Assembly: GCF_039523795.1 (NCBI RefSeq)
Contig: NZ_BAAAFZ010000008.1
Location: 310,001-374,000 of the forward strand
Reading direction: 5' to 3'
Length of the DNA: 64,000 nucleotides
DNA from: Craurococcus roseus
GTDB taxonomy: Bacteria > Pseudomonadota > Alphaproteobacteria > Acetobacterales > Acetobacteraceae
Part shown: positions 41,049 to 49,697 of the stretch, piece after piece
Layout of the letters: each line of letters begins with the position of its first letter
Position numbering within the stretch: the first letter of the stretch is position 1
The notes under the pieces: model-generated
What the model was told of the DNA's origin: nothing
Databases searched by the model: none
What the model saw: the letters and a program-made list of their open reading frames with translations, nothing else
Translations under genes and position numbers: made by a program

Positions 41049-42044
41049 TCAGTCCAGGCTGATCTTGGCGCTCTTCGCAACCTCGCCCCAGCGCTTCGTC
41101 TCGCTGGCGACGAAGGCGCGGAACTCCTCGGGCGAGTTGCCGACCGGGGTTATGCCGAGGTCGGCGAAGCGCGCCGCCACGGCGGGGGTGGCCAGGGCCG
41201 CGCGCGCCTCGGCGTTCAGGCGCTCGATGATCGGGGCGGGCACGCGGGCCGGGGCGAAGAAGCCGTGCCAGGACAGGCTCTCGAAGCCTGGCACCGTCTC
41301 GGCGATCGCCGGCACGTCCGGCGCGGCCGGGCTCCGCTGCAAGGAGGTCACGCCCAGGACGCGCAGCTTGCCCTCCCGCGCGAAGGGCCAGGCGGAGGAA
41401 AAGTTGTCGAAGGCCATCGGCAGCTCGCCGCCGAGCAGCGCCGTCGTGACCTGGCCGCTGCCCCGGTAGGGCACGTGCTCGATCTGCGTGCCGGTGAGCT
41501 GCGCGAACAGCGTGCCGGCGAGGTGGACGGAGGTGCCGACGCCGGAGGAACCGTAGTTCACCTGCCCCGGCCGCGCCTTCAGGTGCGCCACCAGCTCGGG
41601 CACGCTGCGGGCGGGGAAGCTTTCCGCCACCGCCAGCGCGTTCGGCTGGGAGGCGAGCTGGGTGATCGGGGCGAAGTCGCGCAGGTTGTCGTAGGGCAGG
41701 CGCGGGTAGATGCCCGGGTTGATGGCGTGCGAGCTGATGGTGCCGAGGCAGATGGTATAGCCGTCCGGCTGGGCCCGCGCGCAGGCTTCGCTGCCGAGGT
41801 TGCCGCCGGCGCCGGGCCGGTTCTCCACGACGACCGGCTGGCCGAGCGCCTTGGACATCTCGGTGCCGACAAGGCGCGCGACAGTGTCGGAGGTGCCGGC
41901 GGAGAAAGGCACGATCACGCGGATGGGCTGGGTCGGCCAAGCCCGCTGCTGCGCCGCAGCCGGCCACGAGGCTGCGCCCAGCGCCGCCCCCAGGACCAGC
42001 GCCGCCCCCGTCACCGCCGCCATGCGCCTCGTGATGGCCTCCAT
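41049..42044 (-). CDS. Bug family solute receptor of the dehydratase operon
   Basis: A 331-residue periplasmic binding protein. The signal peptide ends AAA/QQ; family blocks are IVPFSAGTSDTVAR, VENRPGAGGNLGSEA, HVPYRGSGQVTTAL and SWHGFFAPARVP. It is the promoter-proximal gene of a leftward operon with the dehydratase and aldolase. Its ligand is therefore probably the acid those enzymes degrade. The palindrome just upstream and the divergent GntR gene suggest substrate-induced regulation. No cognate membrane subunits are in the window. Confidence 0.9.
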   Translation of the reverse strand: MEAITRRMAAVTGAALVLGAALGAASWPAAAQQRAWPTQPIRVIVPFSAGTSDTVARLVGTEMSKALGQPVVVENRPGAGGNLGSEACARAQPDGYTICLGTISSHAINPGIYPRLPYDNLRDFAPITQLASQPNALAVAESFPARSVPELVAHLKARPGQVNYGSSGVGTSVHLAGTLFAQLTGTQIEHVPYRGSGQVTTALLGGELPMAFDNFSSAWPFAREGKLRVLGVTSLQRSPAAPDVPAIAETVPGFESLSWHGFFAPARVPAPIIERLNAEARAALATPAVAARFADLGITPVGNSPEEFRAFVASETKRWGEVAKSAKISLD

Positions 42045-42092
42045 CGTCGTCCCTCCGCGCCCCGCTGCTTCATCCGGGCTTCCGGGCCCGCA

Positions 42093-42116
42093 TGCCAACT
42101 GCTATGGCAGATGGCA
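42093..42116. promoter_or_regulatory. Palindromic operator candidate between Bug receptor and GntR gene
   Basis: TGCCAACTGC and GCAGATGGCA form a 10-base inverted repeat with one mismatch around a TATG spacer. It spans the first possible ATG of the GntR gene (42111) and ends one base before the second (42117), in the divergent promoter region. GntR-family dimers bind such sites, so the regulator likely controls itself and the dehydratase operon. Confidence 0.65.
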
Positions 42117-42824
42117 ATGCCCGACTCGTACGAATCCGCGGTCGTACCCTTCGCGCCCGACGAGGTCCTCTCGCTGGCCGAACGCGCGTACCGGCGGCTG
42201 CGCGACGCCATCCTGGGCGGCGCCCTGCCGACCGGGAGCCGCGTGTCCGAGCGCGCGCTCGGCAAGTCCCTCGGCGTGTCGGCCCAGCCGGTGCGGGAAG
42301 CGCTCCGCCGCTTGGAGGCCGAGGGCATGGTGGTCACCTCGCCCCGGCGCGGCACGGTGGTGGCCGAGTTCGACGCCAGGGCGCTGGCCGAGATGAACCT
42401 GATCCGGCTGGCGCTGGAGGGCAGCGCCGCCGCCCTCGCCGCGCGCAAGGCCACGGACGCCGACATCGCCGGGCTCCGCGCGCAGCTCGGCGCGATGCGC
42501 GAGGCGACCGCCGCCGGCGACATCGCCGCCCTGACGCGCGCCAACGAGGCCTTCCACGAACGGCTGCACGCCGCGGCCGGCAACGCGTTCCTGGCGCGCG
42601 CCCTGCAAACCTTGCGCGCCTACGACCGCGTGGCCCGCCTCCGCGCCCTGGGCAGCTCGCCGGCTGAGCCGGCCCAGGCCTTGCGGGAACACGCGTCGCT
42701 GCTCGCGGCGCTGCGCCGGCGCGACCCCGAACTGGCCGAAGCGCGGATGCGGGCGCACGTCCGCCGCTCGCTCCGCGCGGGCGGCTTGGCCGACCCGCCC
42801 GGCGGCGGGCGGCGCCGGAGGTGA
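42111..42824 (+). CDS. GntR family transcriptional regulator (FadR/FCD type)
   Basis: A 237-residue repressor-like protein. The winged helix (residues ~15-85) includes RAYRRLRDAILGGALPTGSRVSE and PVREALRRLEAEGMV. The C-terminal all-helical FCD domain (LAEMNLIRLALEGSAA, NEAFHERLHAAAGN, HASLLAALRRRDPELAEARMRAH) has the Asp/His residues that bind a metal and organic-acid ligand. It is divergent from the Bug receptor, dehydratase and aldolase genes and most likely senses their substrate or product. ATG 42117 may be the real start because 42111 lies inside the operator candidate. Confidence 0.9.
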   Translation: MAMPDSYESAVVPFAPDEVLSLAERAYRRLRDAILGGALPTGSRVSERALGKSLGVSAQPVREALRRLEAEGMVVTSPRRGTVVAEFDARALAEMNLIRLALEGSAAALAARKATDADIAGLRAQLGAMREATAAGDIAALTRANEAFHERLHAAAGNAFLARALQTLRAYDRVARLRALGSSPAEPAQALREHASLLAALRRRDPELAEARMRAHVRRSLRAGGLADPPGGGRRRR

Positions 42825-42940
42825 CCGCCCCGGGACCTCGGCCGTCCGGAGGTCCCCGCTCGGCTTCCACGAGCCCGGCCGTGCGCGCCGGCGGGCCGCC
42901 CGCGCTAGGCTGGCCGGCGCACACCCGGGAGGAAGACACC

Positions 42941-43930
42941 ATGGCCATCAGCATCCCGCGTCGGGCGGCCCTCGCCGCGCCCGCCGCCGCGCTCCTCGCC
43001 CCGCGCTTGTCGCGCGCCCAGGCGAACTGGCCCGAGCGGCCGATCACCATGGTCGTGCCTTTCGCGCCCGGCGGCACGCCGGACATCGGCGCGCGGCTGC
43101 TGGCGCCGAAGATGGGCGAGTTCCTGGGCCAGTCCGTCGCGGTGGAGAACCGCGCCGGCGCCGGCTCCACCATCGGCACGCGCTCCGTCGTGCAGGCGCG
43201 GCCGGACGGCTACACGGTGCTGATGGGCTCCATCTCCTTCCTCACCGCGCCGCTGACCATCCAGCCCATGCCGTTCGACCCGGTGGAGACGCTGCGTTGC
43301 GTCTGCCTCGTTTCCACCTCGCCCTACATCCTGGTGGTGCGGGTCGACAGCCCGGCGCGCGACATCGCCGGCTTTCACGCCATGGCGAAAGCCGAAGGCG
43401 CCAAGCTGAACTACGGCTCCGCCGGCAACGGCACGCCGCTGCACCTGGGCGCGGAGCTCTACAAGCTGATGATGGGCGTGGACCTCACCCACGTCGCCTA
43501 CCGCGGCACCGGCCCCGCCATCACGGCCTTGCTGTCCGGCGACGTCTCCATGGTCTTCGCCGATGTGCCGGGGGCTTCGGCGCACATCGCCTCCGGCGCG
43601 GTGCGGCCGCTGGCGACGCTGGTGAAGCAGCGCATCGCGCAGTTCCCGAACGTGCCGGCGATGGCAGAAAGCGACCCGCGCCTCGCCGACTACGAGGTCT
43701 ACACCTGGGCGATGCTGGCCGCGCCCAAGGCCACGCCGGACGGGCCAGTGATGCGCCTCAACGAGGCCGCGCGGCGCGCCGCCCAGGCCCCCGGCGTCTC
43801 GGAGCGCTTCGCGGAGTTGGGCTTCGACCACATCGGCTCCACGCCGGCGGAGGGCGACGCGCGGTTGGGCCGCGAGAAGGCGAAGTGGCAGGACGTGATC
43901 CGGCGGGCGAACATCCGCGCGGACCTTTAG
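42941..43930 (+). CDS. Bug family solute receptor
   Basis: A 329-residue periplasmic receptor with a signal peptide containing IPRRAALAAP and ending SRA/QA. Family blocks are VVPFAPGGTPDIGAR, VENRAGAGSTIGT and HVAYRGTGPAITAL. The GGGAGGAAG ribosome-binding site is well placed. It lies 116 bases after the GntR gene on the same strand, so it may share that transcript or its regulation. Its ligand is unknown, and there are no membrane partners nearby. Confidence 0.9.
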   Translation: MAISIPRRAALAAPAAALLAPRLSRAQANWPERPITMVVPFAPGGTPDIGARLLAPKMGEFLGQSVAVENRAGAGSTIGTRSVVQARPDGYTVLMGSISFLTAPLTIQPMPFDPVETLRCVCLVSTSPYILVVRVDSPARDIAGFHAMAKAEGAKLNYGSAGNGTPLHLGAELYKLMMGVDLTHVAYRGTGPAITALLSGDVSMVFADVPGASAHIASGAVRPLATLVKQRIAQFPNVPAMAESDPRLADYEVYTWAMLAAPKATPDGPVMRLNEAARRAAQAPGVSERFAELGFDHIGSTPAEGDARLGREKAKWQDVIRRANIRADL

Positions 43931-44278
43931 GCGCCGGTCGCCCATTGGGAAAACGCCAAAGGCGTGAAGCGTCGGGCCGGTGGGGGCGAGCCCCTTCGGC
44001 CGGTTCGCCATCGGGCCGAAGCCGGGCCAGCGTCCTCGGCGACGGGCGTGTCGGCGCGCGGCGCGCCCGGACGCCGTCGACGCGGCCGCTTCCCTCAGGC
44101 GACTCCCTGACCCGCGCCACCGCGAACGCCGTGTAAGGCCGATCACAGCGCGGCGCGGACGAGCACGGCATCCATGCGCGGCACCGGCAGCTGCGCTGCC
44201 GGCCCCACCGACCGGATGAGGCGCCGCGGATGCGGCCGGTCCTTGCTGCGCGGCGGGCAGCAAAAGAGGACGCGCGCC
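43931..44278. other. Intergenic region, no gene recognised
   Basis: About 348 bases between the Bug receptor and a small ORF. Translations in all frames are arginine-rich and unconvincing. A short GGGGC-GA-GCCCC hairpin (43983-43994) followed by TTC could be a weak transcription end for the Bug gene, but its two-base loop makes this doubtful. No promoter or RNA gene was recognised. Confidence 0.55.
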
Positions 44279-44497
44279 ATGGATCGCAACGATTCCCTGA
44301 CCGGACGCATGTTGGCCGGGCTGGATGCCGACCCGGACGCCGGCGCGTTGCGGCGTCGCGGCGGAGAAGCCGCCACGGAAGCCGAATGGCGCGCGATGCG
44401 GGGCGCCTGGGTCGCGGCGGTGTTGCGGGCGCTCTGGCGCGCCGCGCCGGTCGGGCCTGCCCGGCTGGCGCGACTGCCGGCGGGCGGGCGTCGTTGA
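44279..44497 (+). CDS. Small hypothetical protein coupled to an MFS exporter
   Basis: A 72-residue basic, helix-prone protein (TEAEWRAMRGAWVAAVLRALWRAA) with no recognised family. AAAAGAGGA lies upstream of the ATG, and its stop overlaps the TTG start of the MFS gene (TTGA), which supports real coupled translation. It might be a leader peptide or regulator, but nothing shows that directly. Confidence 0.55.
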   Translation: MDRNDSLTGRMLAGLDADPDAGALRRRGGEAATEAEWRAMRGAWVAAVLRALWRAAPVGPARLARLPAGGRR

Positions 44498-45738
44498 ACG
44501 CGCCAGCACCCAGCGGCTCGGCGCGCCCACGCACGCGCGGCTTGACCGCGCTCATCGCCGCACTCACGGCGCTGCCCGCCTTGTCCATCGACATGGGCCT
44601 GCCGGCGCTGCCGGATCTGGCCGACGCCTTCGGCGCCGGGGCGGGCGATGCGCAGCTCTCGATCGGGCTTTTCCTGGCTGGTTTCGCCGCCGCGCAGCTC
44701 GGCTGCGGGCCGGCGTCGGACCGCTTCGGCCGGAGGCCCGTGCTCCTCGCCGGCCTCGGCCTCTTCGCCGCCGCCGGCCTGGGCTGCGCGCTGGCGCCTT
44801 CGCTCCCCGCCCTGTTCGCGTGCCGCACCCTGCAGGGAGTCGGCGCCTGCGCCGGGACCGTGCTCGCGCGCGCGGTCATCCGCGACCTGTTCTCGGGCGA
44901 GGCGGCAGTGGCCAAGCTGTCCCAGGCCACCGCGATCATGGCGCTGGGGCCGGTCCTGGCGCCGGCGGTCGGCGCCGCGGTGCTCGCCGTTTTCGGCTGG
45001 CGGGCGGTCTTCGTCGTCCTGGGCCTGGGCGGGCTGGCGCTGTTCCTGGCCGTGGCGTCCGGCTTGGCGGAGACGATCCCCGCGAAGGACCGCGGCGCGC
45101 TGGACCAGCGCGCGCTCGCGCGCAACGCGGCCGCCTTTTTCAGAAACGGGCGGGCGCTGGGCAACGCGCTCGCCGCGGCGTTCCTGTTCGGCGGCATGTT
45201 CGCCTACGTCGCCGCGTCGCCCTTCGCGCTGATGGAGGCGCTCGGCGTCGGCACGCCGGGCTTCTCCGGCCTCTTCGCGCTGACCGCGCTCGGCATCATG
45301 GCCGGCGCGCTCGCCGGGTCGCGCCTCGTCCGCGTCGCGGGCCGGCGGCGGGTGGTGCTGGGTGGCCTCGCGCTCGGCGCGACGGCGGGCGCTGTCCTGT
45401 TCGCGCTCGCCCTCGCCGGGGGTCCCGCCTTGCCCGCCGTGGTGGCCCTCGTGGCGCTCTACACCTTCGCCCGCGGCCTGGTGGTGCCGGTGGCTACAGC
45501 CTCTGCCATGGAGCCGATGGGCCACGCGGCCGGCCTCGCCTCCGGCCTGATCGGCGCCATGCAGATGGCCGGCGCCGCGCTGGCCGCGTCGAGCGTCGGC
45601 CTCTTCGGCGATCCGCTGGTCGGCATGGGGGCGACGCTCGCTTTGTCCGGCGCCGCCGCGCTCGCCTGCGGCCTCGGCTGCGAGAACGAGGCCGGCCGCT
45701 ACGCCCCGTCCGCCGCGGCGCCCGCGCGCGGCAGGTAG
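44494..45738 (+). CDS. MFS multidrug exporter, Bcr/CflA type
   Basis: A 414-residue inner-membrane protein with twelve hydrophobic segments. The Bcr/CflA start ALPALSIDMGLPALPDLADAFG, the motif-A loop GPASDRFGRRPVLLAG and the motif-C-like GPVLAPAVGAAVLAVFGWR are clear. It exports drugs or metabolites by proton antiport; the substrate is unknown. The TTG start overlaps the stop of the small upstream gene. No regulator is adjacent. Confidence 0.88.
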   Translation: MNAPAPSGSARPRTRGLTALIAALTALPALSIDMGLPALPDLADAFGAGAGDAQLSIGLFLAGFAAAQLGCGPASDRFGRRPVLLAGLGLFAAAGLGCALAPSLPALFACRTLQGVGACAGTVLARAVIRDLFSGEAAVAKLSQATAIMALGPVLAPAVGAAVLAVFGWRAVFVVLGLGGLALFLAVASGLAETIPAKDRGALDQRALARNAAAFFRNGRALGNALAAAFLFGGMFAYVAASPFALMEALGVGTPGFSGLFALTALGIMAGALAGSRLVRVAGRRRVVLGGLALGATAGAVLFALALAGGPALPAVVALVALYTFARGLVVPVATASAMEPMGHAAGLASGLIGAMQMAGAALAASSVGLFGDPLVGMGATLALSGAAALACGLGCENEAGRYAPSAAAPARGR

Positions 45739-45820
45739 GCGCGGGCCGGCAGTCGGCGCATACGCCCGTCGCCGCTTCCGGCATCGCGGCCGGACGGGGA
45801 CGGGGGAGCGCGGGGCGCCC

Positions 45821-46348
45821 ATGGCGGTGTACTTCACGGCGGACACGCATTTCGGGCACGCGGCGGCGCGCGCGCTGTACCGCCGCCCCTTCGCCTCGGT
45901 GGCCGAGATGGACGAGGCGATGGTCGCGCGCTGGAACGAGGCGGTCGGGCCGGAGGACGAGGTTTGGCACCTGGGCGACTTCGTCGTGCGCCGCGGCGCG
46001 GCCGAAGCGGCGGCGGTTTTGCTCACGCGACTCAATGGGCGCAAGCGCCTAGTCATCGGCAACAACGACCCGCCGGCCGTGGCGGCGCTGCCCGGCTGGG
46101 CGGCGCCGGCGGTCCACTACGCGGAGGCGGAGGTGGACGGGACGGGCGTTGTGCTCTGCCACTACGCCTTCCGCACCTGGCGCAACGCCGGCCGCGGGTG
46201 GGTCAACCTGCACGGCCACAGCCACGGCCGGCTGCGCCCGCCGCTGCCCCGCCAAGCGGACGTGGGCGTGGACGCGCAGGATTTCCGCCCCGTGGCCCTG
46301 GCGGAGATCTTCCGGGCCCGACGCGGCGGCCGGCGCGGACCGGCGTAG
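45821..46348 (+). CDS. Metallophosphoesterase, YfcE/phage-type small family
   Basis: A 175-residue calcineurin-like phosphoesterase. Metal blocks are ADTHFGH, HLGDFV, GNND, CHYAF and HGHSHGR, complete for a dimetal site. It resembles small phage-encoded or YfcE-like phosphodiesterases. The ATG is preceded by GGGGGAG. The natural substrate is unknown, and it has no functional link visible to the flanking MFS and Bug genes. Confidence 0.87.
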   Translation: MAVYFTADTHFGHAAARALYRRPFASVAEMDEAMVARWNEAVGPEDEVWHLGDFVVRRGAAEAAAVLLTRLNGRKRLVIGNNDPPAVAALPGWAAPAVHYAEAEVDGTGVVLCHYAFRTWRNAGRGWVNLHGHSHGRLRPPLPRQADVGVDAQDFRPVALAEIFRARRGGRRGPA

Positions 46349-46437
46349 CGCGGGAATTGGACGCGCGCCCCCCTGGCGCAGCCTTCAAAGGCGGCGCGTC
46401 GGGAGGAGCCGGCCGCCGCCGCGATGGGGAGGGAACG

Positions 46438-47421
46438 ATGAAACGCCTGCCCGGCGCCGCCCTGGCGGCGGTGTCGCCGTTGTTCGCCCTCGCGGCGCCC
46501 ACGGCGCGCGCCCAAGACTTCCCGGCGCGGCAAATCACCATGATCGTCGTGTTCGCGCCAGGCGGCGCGACGGACGTGCTGGCGCGCCTGGCGGCCGACC
46601 ACATGGGCCGCACGCTGGGCCAGCGCGTGGTGGTGGAGAACGTCACCGGCGCCGGCGGCACGGTCGGCGGCGCCCGCGGCGCGCAGGCAGCGCCCGACGG
46701 CTACACGCTGACGGTCGGCAGCAACGGCAGCCATTCCGCCGCGCCGTCCATCTACCGCATCATCCAGTACGACCCGCGCGAGCTGCAGCCGATCGGCCTG
46801 ATCGCCGGGACGCCGCTTTACTTCATGGTGCGCAACGCCCTGCCTGCCCGCAGCTTCGCCGAGTTCGCGGCGCTGGCGCGGACCGTAGCGGGAGGCCTGT
46901 CCAACGGCCATGCGGGGGTGGGCTCCACCAACCACTTGGCCTGCGCGCTGTTCGCCCAGGTTTCCGGGCTGCGGCTGAACGCCATCCCCTACCGCGGCGA
47001 GGCGCCGGCCGTGAACGACCTCGTCGCCGGGCAGATCGACTCCGCTTGCGTGCTCGCCCTCGCCGCGGTGCCGCAGCTCCAGGCCGGCACGGCGCGGGCG
47101 CTGATGCTCGCCGCGCCCGAGCGTTTCCCGACGGTCCCGGACGTGCCCACCTCGCGCGAAGCAGGGCTCGAAAGCTTCGTATTCCAAGGCTGGAACGCGG
47201 TTTTCGCGCCGAAGGGCACGCCGCAGCCGGCCGTCGCCAAGCTGTCGACCGCCCTGGCGGCGGTGTTGGAAGACCCGGGGGTCAGACGGCGCATCGAGGA
47301 GTTGGGCTCGGTCCCGCCACGGCCGGACCAGACCGGGCCTGAGGCGCTGCGCGCTCTGGTGCGCTCCGAGGTGGAGCGCTGGGCCGAGGTCGTCCGCGTG
47401 GCCGGCATCGGCGCGCAGTGA
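46438..47421 (+). CDS. Bug family solute receptor
   Basis: A 327-residue periplasmic receptor. The signal peptide ends ARA/QD; family blocks are IVVFAPGGATDVLAR, VENVTGAGGTVGGA, AIPYRGEAPAVNDL and GWNAVFAPKGTP. GGGAGGG precedes the ATG. It converges with a disrupted dehydrogenase gene whose reading frame runs into its 3' end. It is the fourth Bug receptor in this window and again has no membrane subunits beside it. Confidence 0.9.
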   Translation: MKRLPGAALAAVSPLFALAAPTARAQDFPARQITMIVVFAPGGATDVLARLAADHMGRTLGQRVVVENVTGAGGTVGGARGAQAAPDGYTLTVGSNGSHSAAPSIYRIIQYDPRELQPIGLIAGTPLYFMVRNALPARSFAEFAALARTVAGGLSNGHAGVGSTNHLACALFAQVSGLRLNAIPYRGEAPAVNDLVAGQIDSACVLALAAVPQLQAGTARALMLAAPERFPTVPDVPTSREAGLESFVFQGWNAVFAPKGTPQPAVAKLSTALAAVLEDPGVRRRIEELGSVPPRPDQTGPEALRALVRSEVERWAEVVRVAGIGAQ

Positions 47422-47425
47422 GGTG

Positions 47426-48359
47426 GGACCGGCGCCGCCCGACCAAGCCTCTTTTCGGCCGCGCGCCGCCACCTCCACCCCGGCCCAGCCTTCGGTGACG
47501 CGCACCAGCTCCGTCACGTCCGTCCCCGCTGCGCCTTGCGCCAGCGCCAAGCCGTAGAGCAGGCGCGCGGCGCCGCAGGTCGGCATGACGAGGCCCAGCG
47601 CCTCCGCCTTATCCAGGGCCAAGCGCATGTCCTTCGCCATCAGCTCCATGCGGAAGCCGAAGTCGAAGCGGCGGCTCAGCACCGGACCCGCGGCGAAGCG
47701 TCCGGTCGGGAAGGAACGGCCAGAGGAGACGTTGAGCACCCGAACCATCAGCTCGGGGTCGAGCCCGGCTGGGCGCCCACCGCCATCGCTTCGCACGCGG
47801 CGGCCCAAGTCGTCGCCGCGAGCAGGTTGTTGACCAGCTTGGGCGTCTGCCCCTGCCCGACCGCCGGCCCGACGAACACCGTGTTCGAGCCTATGGCCTC
47901 CAGCACCGGCCGCACCCGCTCGAACGCGGTGGGGTAGCCAGCGGCCATGACGGAGAGCGTGCCGGCCTCGGCGCCCGCGACGCCGCCGCTCACCGGCGCG
48001 TCCAACGCGGCCACGCCCCGCGGCGCCAAGCCTTGCGCCACCTCCTGGGCGACGCGGGCACCCGCGGTGGAAAGGTCGACGTAGACGCGCATCGCGCGCC
48101 CTTCGACCAACCCGCCGGCGCCCAGCGCCACCGCTTTCGCCGCCGCTGGCGTGGGCAGGCTGACCAGGACGATCTCGGCCTCGTCCGCGACCGCCGCGGC
48201 GCTCCTCCGCCCTTCCGCGCCGTCCGATCCGGCGGCGGACAGCGCCGAGGGATTTGCATCGTGGGCGAGGACGCGGTGGCCGGCCGAGAGCAGGCGCCGC
48301 ACCATCGGCGCCCCCATCGCACCCAGGCCGACAAAGCCTAGCGGGCCGCCGCCGCTCAT
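47426..48359 (-). pseudogene. 3-hydroxyisobutyrate dehydrogenase-like gene, frameshifted and lacking a stop
   Basis: The N-terminal NAD-binding domain is intact: GFVGLGAMGAPMVRRL, then DAPVSGGVAGAEAGTL and the catalytic Lys in PKLVNNLLAA. After MAVGAQ the frame ends prematurely (PGSTPS-stop at 47748). One frame over, the expected sequence continues as GLDPELMVRVLNVSSGR to ELVRVTEGWAGVEV. A single missing base near 47766-47771 explains this. No stop follows in the restored frame before the opposite-strand Bug gene, so the 3' end also looks lost. The start overlaps the upstream pseudogene stop (ATGA). Sequencing error is an alternative. Confidence 0.75.
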
Positions 48360-49567
48360 TGCCGCACCAAGGGGCATTGGCCTTCGGAAAGCGGGCGGAA
48401 GGCCTGTTCCGCGGGAATCGCGGCGAGGACGCGGTAGATGTCCCAGGGACAGCGCGACTCCTCCGGCTTATTGACCTCGACGAGGTGCATGTCATGCACA
48501 TGGCGCCCGTCCTCGCGCACCCGGCCGCCGCGGGCGAACATGTCGTCCACCAGCATGGCTCGCATCTTCGCAGCCACCGCCATGGCCTCGTCCGTGCCGG
48601 AAGCCTCGATCGCCTTCAGCCAGCGCCGCACGGCGGAGTAGACGCCGGCCTGGTACTGGGTCGGCATCGCGCGGCGGTGGCGCTCGGCGAAGCGGTGGGC
48701 GAAGGCCCGGCTGTCGTCGTCGCGGTCCCAGTACCAAGCTTCGGTCGCCACCACGCCCTGCGCGGTTGCGAGGCCGAGCGCCTTGGCGTCGGTGATGTTG
48801 ACGAACATGCCCACGAGGCGCTGCCCGCCGCGCGTCAGCCCGAACTCGCCGGCCTGTTTGATGGCGTTGATGGTGTCGGTGCCCGCATTGGCCAACGCTA
48901 CCACCTGCGCGCGAGGACTGCGCCTGCAGCAGGAAGGAGGAGAAGTCTGGCGTGTTCAGCGGGTGCCGCGCCCGGCCCAGCACACGCCCGCCCTGCGCGC
49001 TCACCGCCGCTTCCGAGCCGCGCTCCAGCGCGTGGCCGCCCTCGTGATCCACCGCCAGGAAGTACCAGCTCTTCCCGCCCTGCCCGACGACGTCGCGGGT
49101 GGTCCCGTTCGAGAGCGCGTAGCTGTCGGCGACTCAATGGAAGCCTACCGGCGAGCACTGCCGCCCGGTCAGTTCCGTCGAGGCGGCAGAAGTGTTGATG
49201 ATGATGAGGTTGCGCTCGCGCCCGACCTGCTGCACGGCGAGCGCCACGGCGGAGTTGGGCACGTGACCACCATGTCCACGCGCTCGGTGTCCACCCAGCG
49301 CCGGGCCAGCGCGGCGCCCACATCGGGCTTGTTCTGGTGACCGCCCCCGATCACCTCGATCGGCTTGCCCATCGCCTGCCCTCCGTGGTCCTCCGCCGCC
49401 ATGCGCGCCGCGACGACGGAGCCCGGCCCGGCAAAGTCGGCGTAGGGGCCCGTGAGGTCGGTGAGCACCCCGACGCGCACGACGTCGTCGGAGACCTGGG
49501 CCACGGCTCCCGCCGCGGCCACCACGGCGAGCGTGAGCGCGAGCACCGTCTTTCGGATGGTTGGCAT
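48356..49567 (-). pseudogene. ABC substrate-binding protein (Peripla_BP_6) gene with three lesions
   Basis: The start is intact, with a signal peptide ending VAQ/VSDD and VGVLTDLTGPYADF. A base appears missing near 49262: the frame leaves VDMVVT and continues one frame over as VPNSAVALAVQQVGRER. At 49134-49136 a TGA interrupts CSPVGFH-stop-VADSYALSNG, probably TGG originally. Near 48905 a further shift joins FLLQAQSS to VVALANAGTDTINAIK, which runs to the end. The product would have been a branched-chain amino-acid or amide receptor of ~400 residues. Its neighbour is also broken. Confidence 0.8.
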
Positions 49568-49697
49568 GCTTCCCCCCCCCCGCCACTCCTCCCGGCGCGT
49601 CCACGGGGGCGTGCCTTGCGGGGAGCCTACCGGCACATCCGGGAAAGCACAGCTCCGGACCGCCTGCGGCTGGCGCGCAGGTTCGACATCGCCCTCC

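Noticed and set aside
43983..43994. GGGGC-GA-GCCCC hairpin as a terminator
   Set aside because: A two-base loop is not stable and no U-tract follows; noted only as part of the intergenic description.
44143..46065. A 640-codon minus-strand frame
   Set aside because: It is antisense to the well-supported MFS exporter, shows only charged low-complexity sequence and has no recognisable motif.
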